This document shows, piece by piece, positions 33,811 through 42,640 of a stretch of DNA of 64,000 nucleotides. A program made the translations under genes and the position numbers. The stretch lies in assembly GCF_000019725.1 (NCBI RefSeq), contig NC_010505.1, forward strand, positions 4,263,001 through 4,327,000, given 5' to 3'. The notes beneath the pieces are model-generated. The model did not search any database. It was not told the DNA's origin and saw nothing but the letters and a program-made list of their open reading frames with translations. Each line of letters starts with the position of its first letter. The first letter of the stretch is position 1. Source of the DNA: Methylobacterium radiotolerans JCM 2831 (GTDB lineage: Bacteria > Pseudomonadota > Alphaproteobacteria > Rhizobiales > Beijerinckiaceae).

Positions 33811-35673
33811 TCAGGCCCGGTGCCGCACGACGCCGTCCATCATGGTCAGGACGACCGCGGTCCGGTGGATCTCGTGCGGATCGATCGCGAGGATGTTGCG
33901 GTCGAGCACGATCAGGTCGGCGCGCTTGCCCACCTCGACCGACCCGATCCTGTCGTCCATGCGGAGCTGATAGGCGGCGCCCATCGTGTTGGCGTGGATC
34001 GCCTCCGCGACCGTCAGGCGCTCCTCGGCCGGGCTCAGCACGGGCGCGTCCGGCCGGCCGACCAGCTGGCGCGTCACGCCGACCTGGATCGACTTCAGGG
34101 GCTCGTAGGTCGAGACGTAGCCGGCCGCCGGCCAGTCCGTGCCGAAGGAGACGCGCCCGCCCTGCCTCAGGATCGTCCGGGTCCGGTACATCCGGCTGGC
34201 CCGATGCGCGCCGTAGCGCGCCATCATGTTCTGCAGCGTGTCGGGATCGGCCGACGACCAGTTGGCCGAGAACTGCGCGGTCACGCCGAGCCGGGCGAAG
34301 CGGGGCGCGTCGCTGTCCTCGACATAGACCAGGTGCGCGATGGCGTGACGCCGGTCGCGGGCCGGGTTGTTCGCGACGGCCTTCTCGATGGCGTCGAGGG
34401 CGACGCGGGCGGTGCGCTCGCCGCAGGCGTGGACGTGGACGTCGAAGCCCGCCGCGTCGACCGCGCCGACGAGGTCGTGCCACTGCGCCTCGGTGAAGGG
34501 CGACCCTCCGGTCGAGTCGGGCAGGTCGGCGTAGGGCTCGATCAGCCACGCCGTGTAGCCGCCCTGCGAGCCGTCGCCGACGATCTTCACGATGTCGACG
34601 TGCACGAACTCGCTCGAGACCTGCCGACGCACGGCGTTGAACTGCTCGACCGTGTCGTCGATCGGCAGCGACTTCACCGAGTAGGAGGCGGAGACGCGGA
34701 ACGGCAGCGTGCCGCGCTTCTCGGCCTCCGCGTAGAGCGCGATGATGGCGGCCTGATCGCTGCCGACGGGCGGGACGCCCGCGTCGAAGACCGTGGTGAT
34801 GCCCGCGGCCGCGGCCTTGGGCAGCCAGCCCTCCAGCAGGCTGCCCATGGCGGCGACGCTGATGGGCTCCACGGCGTTGACCAGCTCGAGGACCGCGTTG
34901 ACCTCGAGCACGTAGCCGGTGGGGTCGCCCTTCTGGTCGCGCGCGTAGTAGCTGAAGCGCGGGATCGGGTCGGGCGTGTCCCGGTCGACGCCGGCCATCG
35001 CCAGCGCCCTGGAATTGGCCCACAGGCTGTGCCCGTCGATGGCGAAGAAGAAGGCCGGCCGGTCCGGCAGGATGGCGTCGAGTTCGGCCCGGTTGGGGCC
35101 CTCCGGGGGGAACATGTCGACGCGCCACCCGAAGCCGCGGATCGGTCCGGTCGGATGCGCCCGCGCCTGGGCCTCGATGGCCGCGAGGACCTGGGCGAGG
35201 TCGTCGAGCTGCAGGTCGACCCCGGACGTCAGGAACGCGCCGAGGAACGGGTGGGTGTGGCCCTCGACGAAGCCGGGCATCAACAGCCGGCCCTCGAGAT
35301 CCACCACCTGCGTGGCCGGGCCGGCCAGCGCCATCGCGCCGGCCGCGTCCCCGACATGGACGATGGTGTTGCCGCGGACCGCGACCGCTTCGGCCCAGGG
35401 GGCCGGTCCCGCCACCGTGTAGACGGGACCGTTGTGGAACACGACGTCGGCCGGCTCCGCCGCGGCCGCGCGGCCGCTCCCCTGTCCGGCGCGGGCGCCC
35501 GTCGGGACGCGGTCCAGCGCCAGGGCCGTCGCGGTCATGCCCGTCGCGGTCATGGCCGTCGCGGTCATGGCCGTCGCGGTCATGGCAGCGCCCGACCGCA
35601 GCACCGCGCGCCGATTGACGGCGTGTCCGCCGAAGGCCTGGAAGTGGGGCGCCCAATCACACGCGACGCACAT
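33811..35673 (-). CDS. YtcJ-like metal-dependent amidohydrolase with a repeat-extended signal
   Basis: 620 residues. Family features include VVFHNGPVYTVAG, the metal motif GFVEGHTHPFLG, DIVKIVGDGSQGGYTAWLIE, VHVHACGERTARVALDAIE and VSFGTDWPAAGYVSTYEPL. YtcJ-type enzymes act on N-substituted formamides or related amides. The N-terminus holds a twin-arginine-like signal (NRRAVLRSGAAMTATA) whose hydrophobic part is made of four MTATA-type pentapeptides from a 15-bp tandem repeat. Each unit carries an ATG. The gene converges on lysR with a 15-bp gap. Confidence 0.85.
   Translation of the reverse strand: MCVACDWAPHFQAFGGHAVNRRAVLRSGAAMTATAMTATAMTATGMTATALALDRVPTGARAGQGSGRAAAAEPADVVFHNGPVYTVAGPAPWAEAVAVRGNTIVHVGDAAGAMALAGPATQVVDLEGRLLMPGFVEGHTHPFLGAFLTSGVDLQLDDLAQVLAAIEAQARAHPTGPIRGFGWRVDMFPPEGPNRAELDAILPDRPAFFFAIDGHSLWANSRALAMAGVDRDTPDPIPRFSYYARDQKGDPTGYVLEVNAVLELVNAVEPISVAAMGSLLEGWLPKAAAAGITTVFDAGVPPVGSDQAAIIALYAEAEKRGTLPFRVSASYSVKSLPIDDTVEQFNAVRRQVSSEFVHVDIVKIVGDGSQGGYTAWLIEPYADLPDSTGGSPFTEAQWHDLVGAVDAAGFDVHVHACGERTARVALDAIEKAVANNPARDRRHAIAHLVYVEDSDAPRFARLGVTAQFSANWSSADPDTLQNMMARYGAHRASRMYRTRTILRQGGRVSFGTDWPAAGYVSTYEPLKSIQVGVTRQLVGRPDAPVLSPAEERLTVAEAIHANTMGAAYQLRMDDRIGSVEVGKRADLIVLDRNILAIDPHEIHRTAVVLTMMDGVVRHRA
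35525..35584. repeat. Four-unit 15-bp repeat in the amidohydrolase signal peptide
   Basis: GCCGTCGCGGTCATG occurs at 35525, 35555 and 35570, with a one-base variant at 35540, all head to tail. On the coding (minus) strand each unit reads MTATA or MTATG. Units are five codons, so copy-number change would keep the frame and only lengthen or shorten the signal. Confidence 0.9.
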
Positions 35674-35987
35674 GAACGCCTCCCGCCCCCCGGTCCCGAC
35701 GAGACCCGATCCTGTTGTTGTAAATACTTCGCTAAAATTTATTAGAGATTGGCTAAGAGCCGTCCGCCCAGATCTCGCGGGATGATCGAGACGACCAGTT
35801 CAGGTCGCCCGGGTCGGCGGCCAGCCCGGGCAAAGATCCGATCACGCCGATCGCCATGGGGACTCTATCGGCCAGTCGGATTACGGGGGATAGTGGAGCC
35901 GTCCGGCTCACGATCGGACGAAGGCGGTTCCGCCAGGCGACGGATACTGCCAGGTTGCTTCACGCGCGCTCGATGACGGGAGGTACA
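35674..35987. promoter_or_regulatory. Divergent promoter region with an AT-rich patch
   Basis: No gene is seen. The AT-rich patch at about 35710-35755 stands out and should hold promoters for the amidohydrolase (minus), and possibly for the small exported protein at 35988. I could not define a single operator. Confidence 0.4.
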
Positions 35988-36260
35988 ATGACCCGAACCC
36001 TCTTCCGCTCCGCGGGCCTGGCCTTGCTGAGCCTGGCCGTGCCCGCCACGCTCGCGGCCCAGGGCCTGGCGCCCGACCAGACCGGCACGGGCGGCGGCCC
36101 GGCCTCGACGATCACGGCGCCGAACACCAACAGCCTCGGTGTGACCAAGCCCCCCGGCACGTCCCTCGGCCCGGGCGAAGTGCCGCCGCCCGCCGTGCAG
36201 GAGCGCGAGCGCGCCCGGCTCAACAAGATCGAGCGCAGCATCTGCGACGGCTGCAACTGA
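35988..36260 (+). CDS. Small exported hypothetical protein
   Basis: 90 residues; ATG after GGGAGGTACA. A signal peptide (MTRTLFRSAGLALLSLAVPA, cut near LAAQ) is followed by a Gly/Thr/Pro-rich low-complexity part and a short charged helix with a terminal Cys pair (ERSICDGCN). The pattern suggests a small periplasmic protein, perhaps with a disulfide or metal bound by the CDGC pair. Family unknown. Confidence 0.6.
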   Translation: MTRTLFRSAGLALLSLAVPATLAAQGLAPDQTGTGGGPASTITAPNTNSLGVTKPPGTSLGPGEVPPPAVQERERARLNKIERSICDGCN

Positions 36261-36624
36261 GCGCGGGCGTGGCCGGTCGCGACGCCCGAGGCAGGGCCCC
36301 TCGCTCCCGGCCCGGTCGCTCAGCGGCCCGGGTCTCGTCCCGGACATCGCGTCCAGCGTCTCGTCTGGGCGCGCATCTCCACTCTTGTGCGGGATCTGAC
36401 GTCTACTGTGCCGTGAGCCTCCCCAGCCTGGAGCGGCTCGCTGCACATCGCCCGGGCTTCGTCCCCGTTGTTGCGGTCCGACCGGATCCGCGGTCCGCGG
36501 TCCCACCGCCGCGGGATCCTGCCGTTCCCGATCGTGCCGGGCCGGGCAGCCGCGCGACGCCCGGGTAGACGAGGCCGCGCGCACCGACGATCCTGTCCGG
36601 CGCCGGAAACGAACCCCCGCAGCG
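36261..36624. other. Gene-free stretch before the ABC exporter
   Basis: Open frames here are Arg/Pro-rich shadows. No hairpin with a T-run, repeat or regulator site was found. The ABC exporter promoter should lie in the 3' half. Confidence 0.35.
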
Positions 36625-38433
36625 ATGGCGCCGATTCTCCGCTCCCTTCTCCGCGCCTACTGGCACGAGGCGCGCTGGACGATTCTGCTGGTCCTGGCCG
36701 CCACCCTCGCGGGCGCCGTGGCGGCGGTGTCGGCCCCCTACCTGTTCTCCCGCGCCGTCGACGCGCTCGCGCGCGGGCCGGACACCGCGGCGGCCCTGCA
36801 TCTGCTGCTGCTCTACGCGGTCCTCTACGGGGTCGCGAGAGCGTGCGGTCAGGCCGCCCGCTTCATGGCCTTCCTGTCCGCCGAGCGCCTCGGCGTCATC
36901 GCCAACGCTGCCTTCTTCGCCCGCCTTCTGCGCAAGACCCCGGCCTTCTTCCTCGACCACAACCCCGCGGAGGTCGGCAGCGCCCGACAGGAAGGCGCCC
37001 GGACCCTCAACGTCGTCACGCAGCTCGCGATCGGCGGGCTCCTGCCGGGCGCCGTGCAGATCGGCGTCGGGGCCGCACTCCTCGGCAGCCTCCTGAACTG
37101 GGAGACGGCCGCGATCGTGCTCGTCTACGGGGCCATCGTGATCGGCCTGGACTACCTCCGCATCGGGCGCGTGCGGCCCTTTCTGGACGCCGCCATGGAG
37201 CGCGGCCAGGAGAACGCGCGGCTCGTCGGCAACGCCATCACCCTCATCGACACGCTCCGCCAGACCCGCGGCGAGGCCTGGATCAGCGCGCGCTTCGCAG
37301 CCGGGGCCGCGGACGCGTACGCGAACTGGCGCCGGTTCGCGCTGGCGAGCGGCGTGTTCAGCGGCGCCCTCGGGGCCGCGGCCGCGCTGCAGCTGGCCGT
37401 GACGTTCCTGATGCTCCTCCCGCGCTACGAGGCCGGGCTGCTGTCGGTCGGCGACATCGTGCTGTTCAACACGATGCTGATCCAGCTCAGCGAACCGTTC
37501 CACCTCGTCGGCATGGCGATCAAGGAGACCGCGGAGGCCGCCGCCCGTTTCCGCCCGCTGGCCCGGATGTGGGCCGCGCCCGAGGAGGCCGAACCGTCCG
37601 ATCCGCTCCCCTACCGGGGGGCGGAGGGGACGATCGCGTTCGAGGCGGTCGGCTTCCGCTACCCGAACGGGCGCGGCGTCGCCGACCTGAGCTTCACCGC
37701 CCGCCGCGGCAGGCCCACCTTCCTCGTCGGCGAGACCGGATCGGGCAAATCCACCGTCCTGAAGATGCTGCTCAAGGGGCTCGCCCCGACCGAGGGGCGG
37801 ATCCTGGTCGACGGCGTCGACCTCGCCCGGGTGCGCAGCGGCGACTGGTTCGCCCATGTCGGCGTCGTGCCCCAGGACGTGATGCTCCTCAACGACACCC
37901 TGGCGGTCAACATCGTGCTGGGGCGCCCGTTCGACGCCGCGCGCCTGCGGGCGGCCGCCGAGCGGGCGTCGATCCTGGCGCGCGTCGAGGCCATGCCGGA
38001 GGGTTTCGAGACGGTGGTGGGTGAGCGCGGCCTGAAGCTGTCGGGCGGCGAGCGGCAGAGGATCGCGATCGCCCGCGCCCTCTACGCGGATCCGAGCGTC
38101 CTCGTCCTGGACGAGGCCAGCTCGGCGCTGGACGCGGAGACGGAGCGCCAGGTCATGGACGGCCTGCGTGGGCAGGCCGACCGGCTGACGATCGTGGCGG
38201 TCACCCACCGGATGGCCTCGGTCCGCGACGGCGATCAGGTCGTCCGCCTGGCGTCGGACCGCGCGGGGCGCGCCGGTCCCGGAGGCGGCCGTCTGACGCC
38301 GGGGCCCGCGGCCGACGGCAGAGCGACACCGTCCGCGGGCCAGGGCGTCTGCGGATCCTCTGCCGCCGAGCCGAGGGCGCGAGCCGGGACGCGGGGAATG
38401 GTAGCCCCGGGCCGGCGGTGTCACAGGGGGTAG
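36625..38433 (+). CDS. ABC transporter, fused permease and ATPase (Atm1/heavy-metal type)
   Basis: 602 residues. An ABC exporter membrane domain with six helices (about 20-310) is followed by an ATPase domain: Walker A GETGSGKST near 370, Q-loop VPQDVM, signature LKLSGGERQRIAIARAL near 472, Walker B VLVLDEASSALD near 493 and switch His in VAVTHRMAS. The arrangement and phrases such as ETAEAAARFRPLARMW recall Atm1/HMT1-like half-transporters that move thiol or metal conjugates, but the substrate is not shown. The last 40 residues are low-complexity and run 13 bp into the convergent MarR-GNAT gene. Confidence 0.88.
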   Translation: MAPILRSLLRAYWHEARWTILLVLAATLAGAVAAVSAPYLFSRAVDALARGPDTAAALHLLLLYAVLYGVARACGQAARFMAFLSAERLGVIANAAFFARLLRKTPAFFLDHNPAEVGSARQEGARTLNVVTQLAIGGLLPGAVQIGVGAALLGSLLNWETAAIVLVYGAIVIGLDYLRIGRVRPFLDAAMERGQENARLVGNAITLIDTLRQTRGEAWISARFAAGAADAYANWRRFALASGVFSGALGAAAALQLAVTFLMLLPRYEAGLLSVGDIVLFNTMLIQLSEPFHLVGMAIKETAEAAARFRPLARMWAAPEEAEPSDPLPYRGAEGTIAFEAVGFRYPNGRGVADLSFTARRGRPTFLVGETGSGKSTVLKMLLKGLAPTEGRILVDGVDLARVRSGDWFAHVGVVPQDVMLLNDTLAVNIVLGRPFDAARLRAAAERASILARVEAMPEGFETVVGERGLKLSGGERQRIAIARALYADPSVLVLDEASSALDAETERQVMDGLRGQADRLTIVAVTHRMASVRDGDQVVRLASDRAGRAGPGGGRLTPGPAADGRATPSAGQGVCGSSAAEPRARAGTRGMVAPGRRCHRG

Positions 38434-39392
38434 CGCATGGCCACGTTGCAGCGGGCATAGCGCCGGCCGAACCGGTCCATGATCTCCGGATCGTGCCGGA
38501 ACCCGACCTTCTCGTACAGGTGCACGGCGGCCTCGCACCGGGTGTTGGTGAGCAGGTAGAGCGTCTCGATCTCCATCGCCGCGGCGCGGGCCAGCACCGC
38601 CCGCAGCAGGTGCTCGCCGGCCTTGCGGCCCCGGGCCCGCGCGGACACGGCCATCTTGGTCAGCTCGTAGCAGCCCGCATCCGTCCGCATCAGCGCGCAG
38701 GTGCCGACGATGCCGAGATCCGCCGACTCCACGAAGAGGATGAGCCCGCCGCGGTCCAGGATCTGGCCGCGGGGATCGGACAGGATCCGGCGGTCGTTCT
38801 CCTCCAGCGCGAACATCGCCTCGATCCACTCGGCGTTGATGTCGCGGAAGCGGCCCGCCAGCGCGTCCGTGTAGTCCCGGATCGTCAGGCCCGTCGCGGC
38901 GTCGCCGGCCGCGTCGTCCTCACGGATGCGGGCCGCGAACGGGACGGCGTCGAGCCTGCGCTCCAGCGCGGCGATCTGATCCAGCAGGGGCCCCGACAGC
39001 CCGGCGCACAGGCCCGCGACGGCCCTGTCGACGCGCGGCCAGAGCGCGCCCTTGGCGCGCGCCACCAGGGCCTCGCCCGCGCCGCTGAGCGACAGGGCTT
39101 TCTGGCGAAGGTCCGCACCCGACCGCGCCTCGTCGAGCAGTCCGAGCTCGACGAGGCTGGCCGCCGTGCGCGTGGCCGCCGGCTGGCTGACGCCGAGGAC
39201 GGCGGCGGCGTCGCCGATGGTCAGCGGGCCGTAACGGTCGATGGCGGCGAGCAGCGGGAACTGGGCCGGCTGGATACCGAGCCCCTCGTCCCGCAGGATC
39301 CGGGCGGCGTCGGCCTGGAAGCGGTCTGCGAGACGCTTGAGACGGCTGCCCAGGAACAGCGGTCCGAGATCGTCGAGGATGTCTGCGGGCAT
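38421..39392 (-). CDS. MarR regulator fused to a GNAT acetyltransferase
   Basis: 323 residues; the ATG at 39392 follows GGAGGACCAC. Residues 1-150 form a MarR winged helix (QPAQFPLLAAIDRYGPLTIG, DAAAVLGVSQPAATRTAASL). Residues 170-320 are a GNAT domain with ELTKMAVSARARGRKAGEHL and TNTRCEAAVHLYEKVGFRHD. Fusions of this kind are known, and the acetyltransferase may modify a drug, a metabolite or a protein. A perfect 12-bp palindrome lies 25 bp upstream and is a probable self-operator. The 3' end overlaps the ABC exporter gene by 13 bp. Confidence 0.9.
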   Translation of the reverse strand: MPADILDDLGPLFLGSRLKRLADRFQADAARILRDEGLGIQPAQFPLLAAIDRYGPLTIGDAAAVLGVSQPAATRTAASLVELGLLDEARSGADLRQKALSLSGAGEALVARAKGALWPRVDRAVAGLCAGLSGPLLDQIAALERRLDAVPFAARIREDDAAGDAATGLTIRDYTDALAGRFRDINAEWIEAMFALEENDRRILSDPRGQILDRGGLILFVESADLGIVGTCALMRTDAGCYELTKMAVSARARGRKAGEHLLRAVLARAAAMEIETLYLLTNTRCEAAVHLYEKVGFRHDPEIMDRFGRRYARCNVAMRYPL

Positions 39393-39416
39393 GTGGTCCT
39401 CCCGGGCCCGTTTCAT

Positions 39417-39428
39417 ATAACGCGTTAT
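39417..39428. promoter_or_regulatory. Palindrome ATAACGCGTTAT upstream of the MarR-GNAT gene
   Basis: A perfect 12-bp palindrome with AT-rich arms lies 25 bp upstream of the MarR-GNAT start, in an AT-rich pocket. The size and placement suit MarR binding and self-repression. Confidence 0.5.
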
Positions 39429-39617
39429 GTTTCATGCAAGCCCGTGCGGCTCCGGGGCCTTCGCGCACCGGCGCCACCGCGGTCGCGCGGTGGATCAGGG
39501 GCCCCCGCGGCCGCCCCGCCGGGGCCGGCTGCGGGCGATCGTAGATTGTGTCCGATAGGGACTGGCCGGATGCGCAACGTAAGGTAAAATCGCCAACCCT
39601 CGGTCGTCGGTCCCGCC

Positions 39618-40553
39618 GTGAACTTCGTACCCCGGTCCCTCTTCACCACGGATGCCCTGCCGGAGCGCGACCGGTTCGCCGCGTGGCGGGCGCTGTTCTC
39701 GGCCCACGACCTCGACGCCGATCCGCACGGCTTCACGGGCCGGATCGAGACGACGCTGATCGGCCCGATGGCCCTGCGCGTCATGAACGCCGCGCCGCAG
39801 GGGCCCGCGCGGTCCCGGTCCCAGATCCGGCGCGACGGACAGGACGGCTTCGTCCTGCACCTGAGCCGGCACGCCTACAGCGTCGAGACCGAACGGGGCG
39901 TGGTGGAGGTTCCGGCGGGCGCGGTCAGCCTCAACGACCTGTCGCAGCCGTACCGCCGCAGCCGGGTTCCGGAAACGGACTCGCTGATCCTGGCGGTCTC
40001 GCGCGCCGCGATCGCGACCGTGCTGCCGGACGAGGACGCGATGCACGGGCTGATCCTGTCCGGCGGCGCGGGCCACCTCCTCGCCGACCACATCCGGAGC
40101 CTGGCGGCGCACAGCGACGCGATCACCGCGACCGACGCGGCCCATATCGCCCAGGCCACGCTCCACATGGTCGCGGCCTGCGCGCGCCCGAGCCTGGACG
40201 GGGCGGCCCGCGCGGCCGCACCGCTCGAGGCCGCCCGGCTCAGGACCGCGAAGCGGCTCATCCGCGGCCAGCTCGCCGCGCCGCCCCGGATCGACGCGCT
40301 GGCGCGGGCGCTCGGCATATCGCGCTCCCAGCTCTACCGCCTGTTCGAACCGGAAGGCGGGGTGGCACGCTACCGCGCGCGGCAGCGCCTCGCGGCCGTG
40401 CGGGCCGCCCTCGACAATCCGCTGGAGCCGCGGTCGATCGGCGAGATCGGGGAGGTCTACGGCTTCGGGAGCAGCGCCCAGCTCAGCCGTGCCTTCCGGG
40501 AGGCCTACGGCCTGACGCCGCGCGACTACCGCGCCTCGCGCAGCGGCGGCTGA
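39618..40553 (+). CDS. AraC-family transcriptional regulator
   Basis: 311 residues from a GTG at 39618. The N-terminal sensor domain (about 15-200; FAAWRALFSAHDLDADPHGF, GFVLHLSRHAYSVET) matches the AraC-binding-like domain. The C-terminal double helix-turn-helix (about 215-308) shows IDALARALGISRSQLYRLFE and IGEIGEVYGFGSSAQLSRAF REAYGLTPRDYR. Divergent from the MarR-GNAT gene across 225 bp, and 28 bp from the convergent hydrolase gene. Effector and targets unknown. Confidence 0.9.
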   Translation: MNFVPRSLFTTDALPERDRFAAWRALFSAHDLDADPHGFTGRIETTLIGPMALRVMNAAPQGPARSRSQIRRDGQDGFVLHLSRHAYSVETERGVVEVPAGAVSLNDLSQPYRRSRVPETDSLILAVSRAAIATVLPDEDAMHGLILSGGAGHLLADHIRSLAAHSDAITATDAAHIAQATLHMVAACARPSLDGAARAAAPLEAARLRTAKRLIRGQLAAPPRIDALARALGISRSQLYRLFEPEGGVARYRARQRLAAVRAALDNPLEPRSIGEIGEVYGFGSSAQLSRAFREAYGLTPRDYRASRSGG

Positions 40554-40581
40554 TGCGACCGGGACCGCCGCGGCCGAGCCG

Positions 40582-41541
40582 TCACGCGCCGCGCCCCGGA
40601 TCGATGGCCGGCTGTTCGCCCGGCACCGACGGGGTCGCGCGGCGCGCGGTTCGCGCGATCGCTTCGGCGATGGGACCGTGCAGCGACGGCGGCAGGTCGT
40701 GTCCCATCCCCTGGATGGGCAGCCAGGCCGCGCCGGGGATCGAGTCGGCAATGTCCTGCCCGCAGGCGAGCGGGAACAGGGGGTCCTCGGTCCCGTGCAC
40801 CACGAGGGTCGGCGCGCGGATCGCCGCCAACCGGGCGCGTCGGTCGCCCGCGAGGACCAGCGCGGCGAGCTGCCGTCCGAAGCCGCCCGGGACGTAGCCG
40901 CGGCGCAGCTCCGCGCGGATGAGTGCCCGGTACGCCGCCTCGTCCAGAGGGTCGGACCGGCCGGCCAGCCGCCGGGCGACGGCGACGGCCTGCGCGACGA
41001 AGCCCGCCTCGTCCAGCGACGGGTCGGGGGCGGGCCGCATCATCAGGGCCATCGCGTCGGGCGCGGCCGGGGGCAGGCCCGGGTTGCCCGTGCTCGACAT
41101 GATCGCGGTGAGGGATCCAACCCGCGCGGGATGCTCGCTCGCCAGGATCTGGGCGATCATGCCGCCCATGGAGCGGCCGACGACGTGGGCGCGGCGGACC
41201 GACAGGGCATCGAGCAGCCCGACCGCGTCCTGCGCCATGTCGGCCAGCGTGTAGGCGAGGTCCGGCCGCCGACCTTCGGCCAGCGCCGCCGACAAGGCCG
41301 CGAAGTCCGTGGCGCCGTGCGCGGTGAAGGCGGTCGAGCGCCCCGAATCGCGGTTGTCGAACCGCACGACCCGGAAGCCGCGCTCCGCCAGCGCCCGGCA
41401 GAAGGCCTCGGTCCAGCGGATCATCTGCGTCCCGAGACCGGCGATCAGGAGGATCGTCTCGGCGGCCGCGTCGCCGAAGCAGTCATAGGCCAGGGTGACG
41501 CCGTTGGCCGGCAGGTGCCCCGACGCGTCCGGCGCGCTCAT
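40582..41541 (-). CDS. Alpha/beta hydrolase
   Basis: 319 residues from the ATG at 41541. ILLIAGLGTQMIRWTEAFCR, VVRFDNRDSGRST, the nucleophile elbow VVGRSMGGMIAQIL (Ser about 128), Asp in VVHGTEDPLFP and His in IQGMGHDLPPS make a complete catalytic triad. The phrases resemble TAP/aclacinomycin methylesterase-like hydrolases often labelled by general esterase names. Substrate unknown. Its start overlaps the stop of the GIY-YIG gene (ATGA), so the two are coupled. Confidence 0.88.
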   Translation of the reverse strand: MSAPDASGHLPANGVTLAYDCFGDAAAETILLIAGLGTQMIRWTEAFCRALAERGFRVVRFDNRDSGRSTAFTAHGATDFAALSAALAEGRRPDLAYTLADMAQDAVGLLDALSVRRAHVVGRSMGGMIAQILASEHPARVGSLTAIMSSTGNPGLPPAAPDAMALMMRPAPDPSLDEAGFVAQAVAVARRLAGRSDPLDEAAYRALIRAELRRGYVPGGFGRQLAALVLAGDRRARLAAIRAPTLVVHGTEDPLFPLACGQDIADSIPGAAWLPIQGMGHDLPPSLHGPIAEAIARTARRATPSVPGEQPAIDPGRGA

Positions 41542-41873
41542 ATCCGGACCGCCCCCAGGCGGTCCGCCCATCGGGTCAGGTGCTCCCTCATCGCCCGGTC
41601 CCTGACGTAGCCGCTCGCCTCCTCGTCCAGCCGCTCGACGATCTCGAACGCGAAGGCGTCGGCGCCGTGCCGGTTCCAGGCGTCCTGGAGCGTGCGGTGC
41701 GTGTTCGTGCCCAGGCGCAGGGTGAACCAGAGGCGATTCCTGATGGCCGGCAGGTCGGGGGCTCCGCCGACCCAGGTCTCGCCGGTGGCCGCGCAGCGGA
41801 TCGCGTAGATGCCGGCCTCGACCGCGCGATCCTTGTAGGCGTTCACGGCCGCCTTCCGGGCCTCTCTCGGCAT
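41538..41873 (-). CDS. GIY-YIG domain protein
   Basis: 111 residues from the ATG at 41873. The domain reads AGIYAIRCAATGETWVGGAP then LQDAWNRHGADAFAFEIVERL. Here the YIG half is replaced by WVG, and the catalytic Arg and Glu positions of GIY-YIG nucleases can be partly placed (Arg in IRNRLWF, Glu in EIVE). Single-domain members of this type are common in bacterial genomes and their role is unclear. Overlaps the alpha/beta hydrolase start and is divergent from the DUF2239 gene across 72 bp that hold a palindrome. Confidence 0.82.
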   Translation of the reverse strand: MPREARKAAVNAYKDRAVEAGIYAIRCAATGETWVGGAPDLPAIRNRLWFTLRLGTNTHRTLQDAWNRHGADAFAFEIVERLDEEASGYVRDRAMREHLTRWADRLGAVRI

Positions 41874-41929
41874 CGGACGTCCTCTCACTCCGGCAGCGAT
41901 GCTATCGAAGAGCACGGACGCAGGCAATA

Positions 41930-41941
41930 TTACCCGGGTAA
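41930..41941. promoter_or_regulatory. Palindrome TTACCCGGGTAA before the DUF2239 gene
   Basis: A perfect 12-bp palindrome flanked by AT-rich sequence ends 4 bp before the DUF2239 start codon, in the region between two divergent genes. Binding here would block translation or transcription of DUF2239 and could affect the GIY-YIG/hydrolase unit. The regulator is unknown. Confidence 0.5.
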
Positions 41942-41945
41942 AATA

Positions 41946-42635
41946 ATGGACCAGGACAGGCTCGGGCAGGGCTCGGACGGGTCTGCCGTTTCGGACGAGG
42001 GACGGCCGACCTTCACCGCCTTCGTGGGCCCGCGGCGGCTCGCCAGCGGCGCCCTGCGCGACGTGGCGCTCGCCGTGAAGGCGCTGGCGGCGGAGGGCGG
42101 CGACCCGGTCCTGACCTTCGACGATCGGTCCGGTTCCGTCGTCGACCTCGACCTGCGCGGCACCGAGGCGGACGTCGTCGCTCGGCTCGCCCGGCGCGAA
42201 ACGGCGGACGCCGCCGCGAGCGGTCGCGTGAGCCGGCCCGACTCCGAGGGCGCCGCGCGGGGCCGCGGTCGCCCCAAGCTCGGCGTGATCGCCCGCGAGG
42301 TGACGCTGCTCCCCCGTCAGTGGGAGTGGCTCGCGGCGCAGCCCGGCGGCGCCTCGCAGGCGCTGCGGCGCCTCGTCGACGAGGCGCGGCGCACGGATGA
42401 CGGACAGGCCCGGGTGCGGGCTGCCCGCGAGGCCGCCTACCGCTTCCTCGCCGCCGTGGCGGGCGATCGCCCCGGTTTCGAGGAGGTGATCCGGGCGCTC
42501 TTCGCCGGCGACGGCGCGGGCTTCGCCGGCCGCATGGCGGCGTGGCCCCCCGACATCCGGGACCACGCGCTGAAGCTCGCGGCCCCGGCCGCCCCGTCGG
42601 CGGGTCCGGATGCGCCGTCGCGCACCCGGCCCTGA
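41946..42635 (+). CDS. DUF2239 family protein
   Basis: 229 residues from the ATG at 41946. The sequence TFTAFVGPRRLASGALRDVA, VLTFDDRSGSVVDLDLRG and RGRGRPKLGVIAREVTLLPR then QWEWLAAQPGGASQALRRLVDEAR fits DUF2239. The RGRPKLGV-REVTLLPRQWEWL segment resembles ribbon-helix or AT-hook-like DNA contact sequence and suggests a regulator, but this is inference. It ends 5 bp before the convergent chemoreceptor stop. Confidence 0.8.
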   Translation: MDQDRLGQGSDGSAVSDEGRPTFTAFVGPRRLASGALRDVALAVKALAAEGGDPVLTFDDRSGSVVDLDLRGTEADVVARLARRETADAAASGRVSRPDSEGAARGRGRPKLGVIAREVTLLPRQWEWLAAQPGGASQALRRLVDEARRTDDGQARVRAAREAAYRFLAAVAGDRPGFEEVIRALFAGDGAGFAGRMAAWPPDIRDHALKLAAPAAPSAGPDAPSRTRP

Positions 42636-42640
42636 CGCGC

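Noticed and set aside
36403..38829. 808-residue minus-strand frame opposite the ABC exporter
   Set aside because: Antisense shadow with no family signature; the exporter has all ABC motifs.
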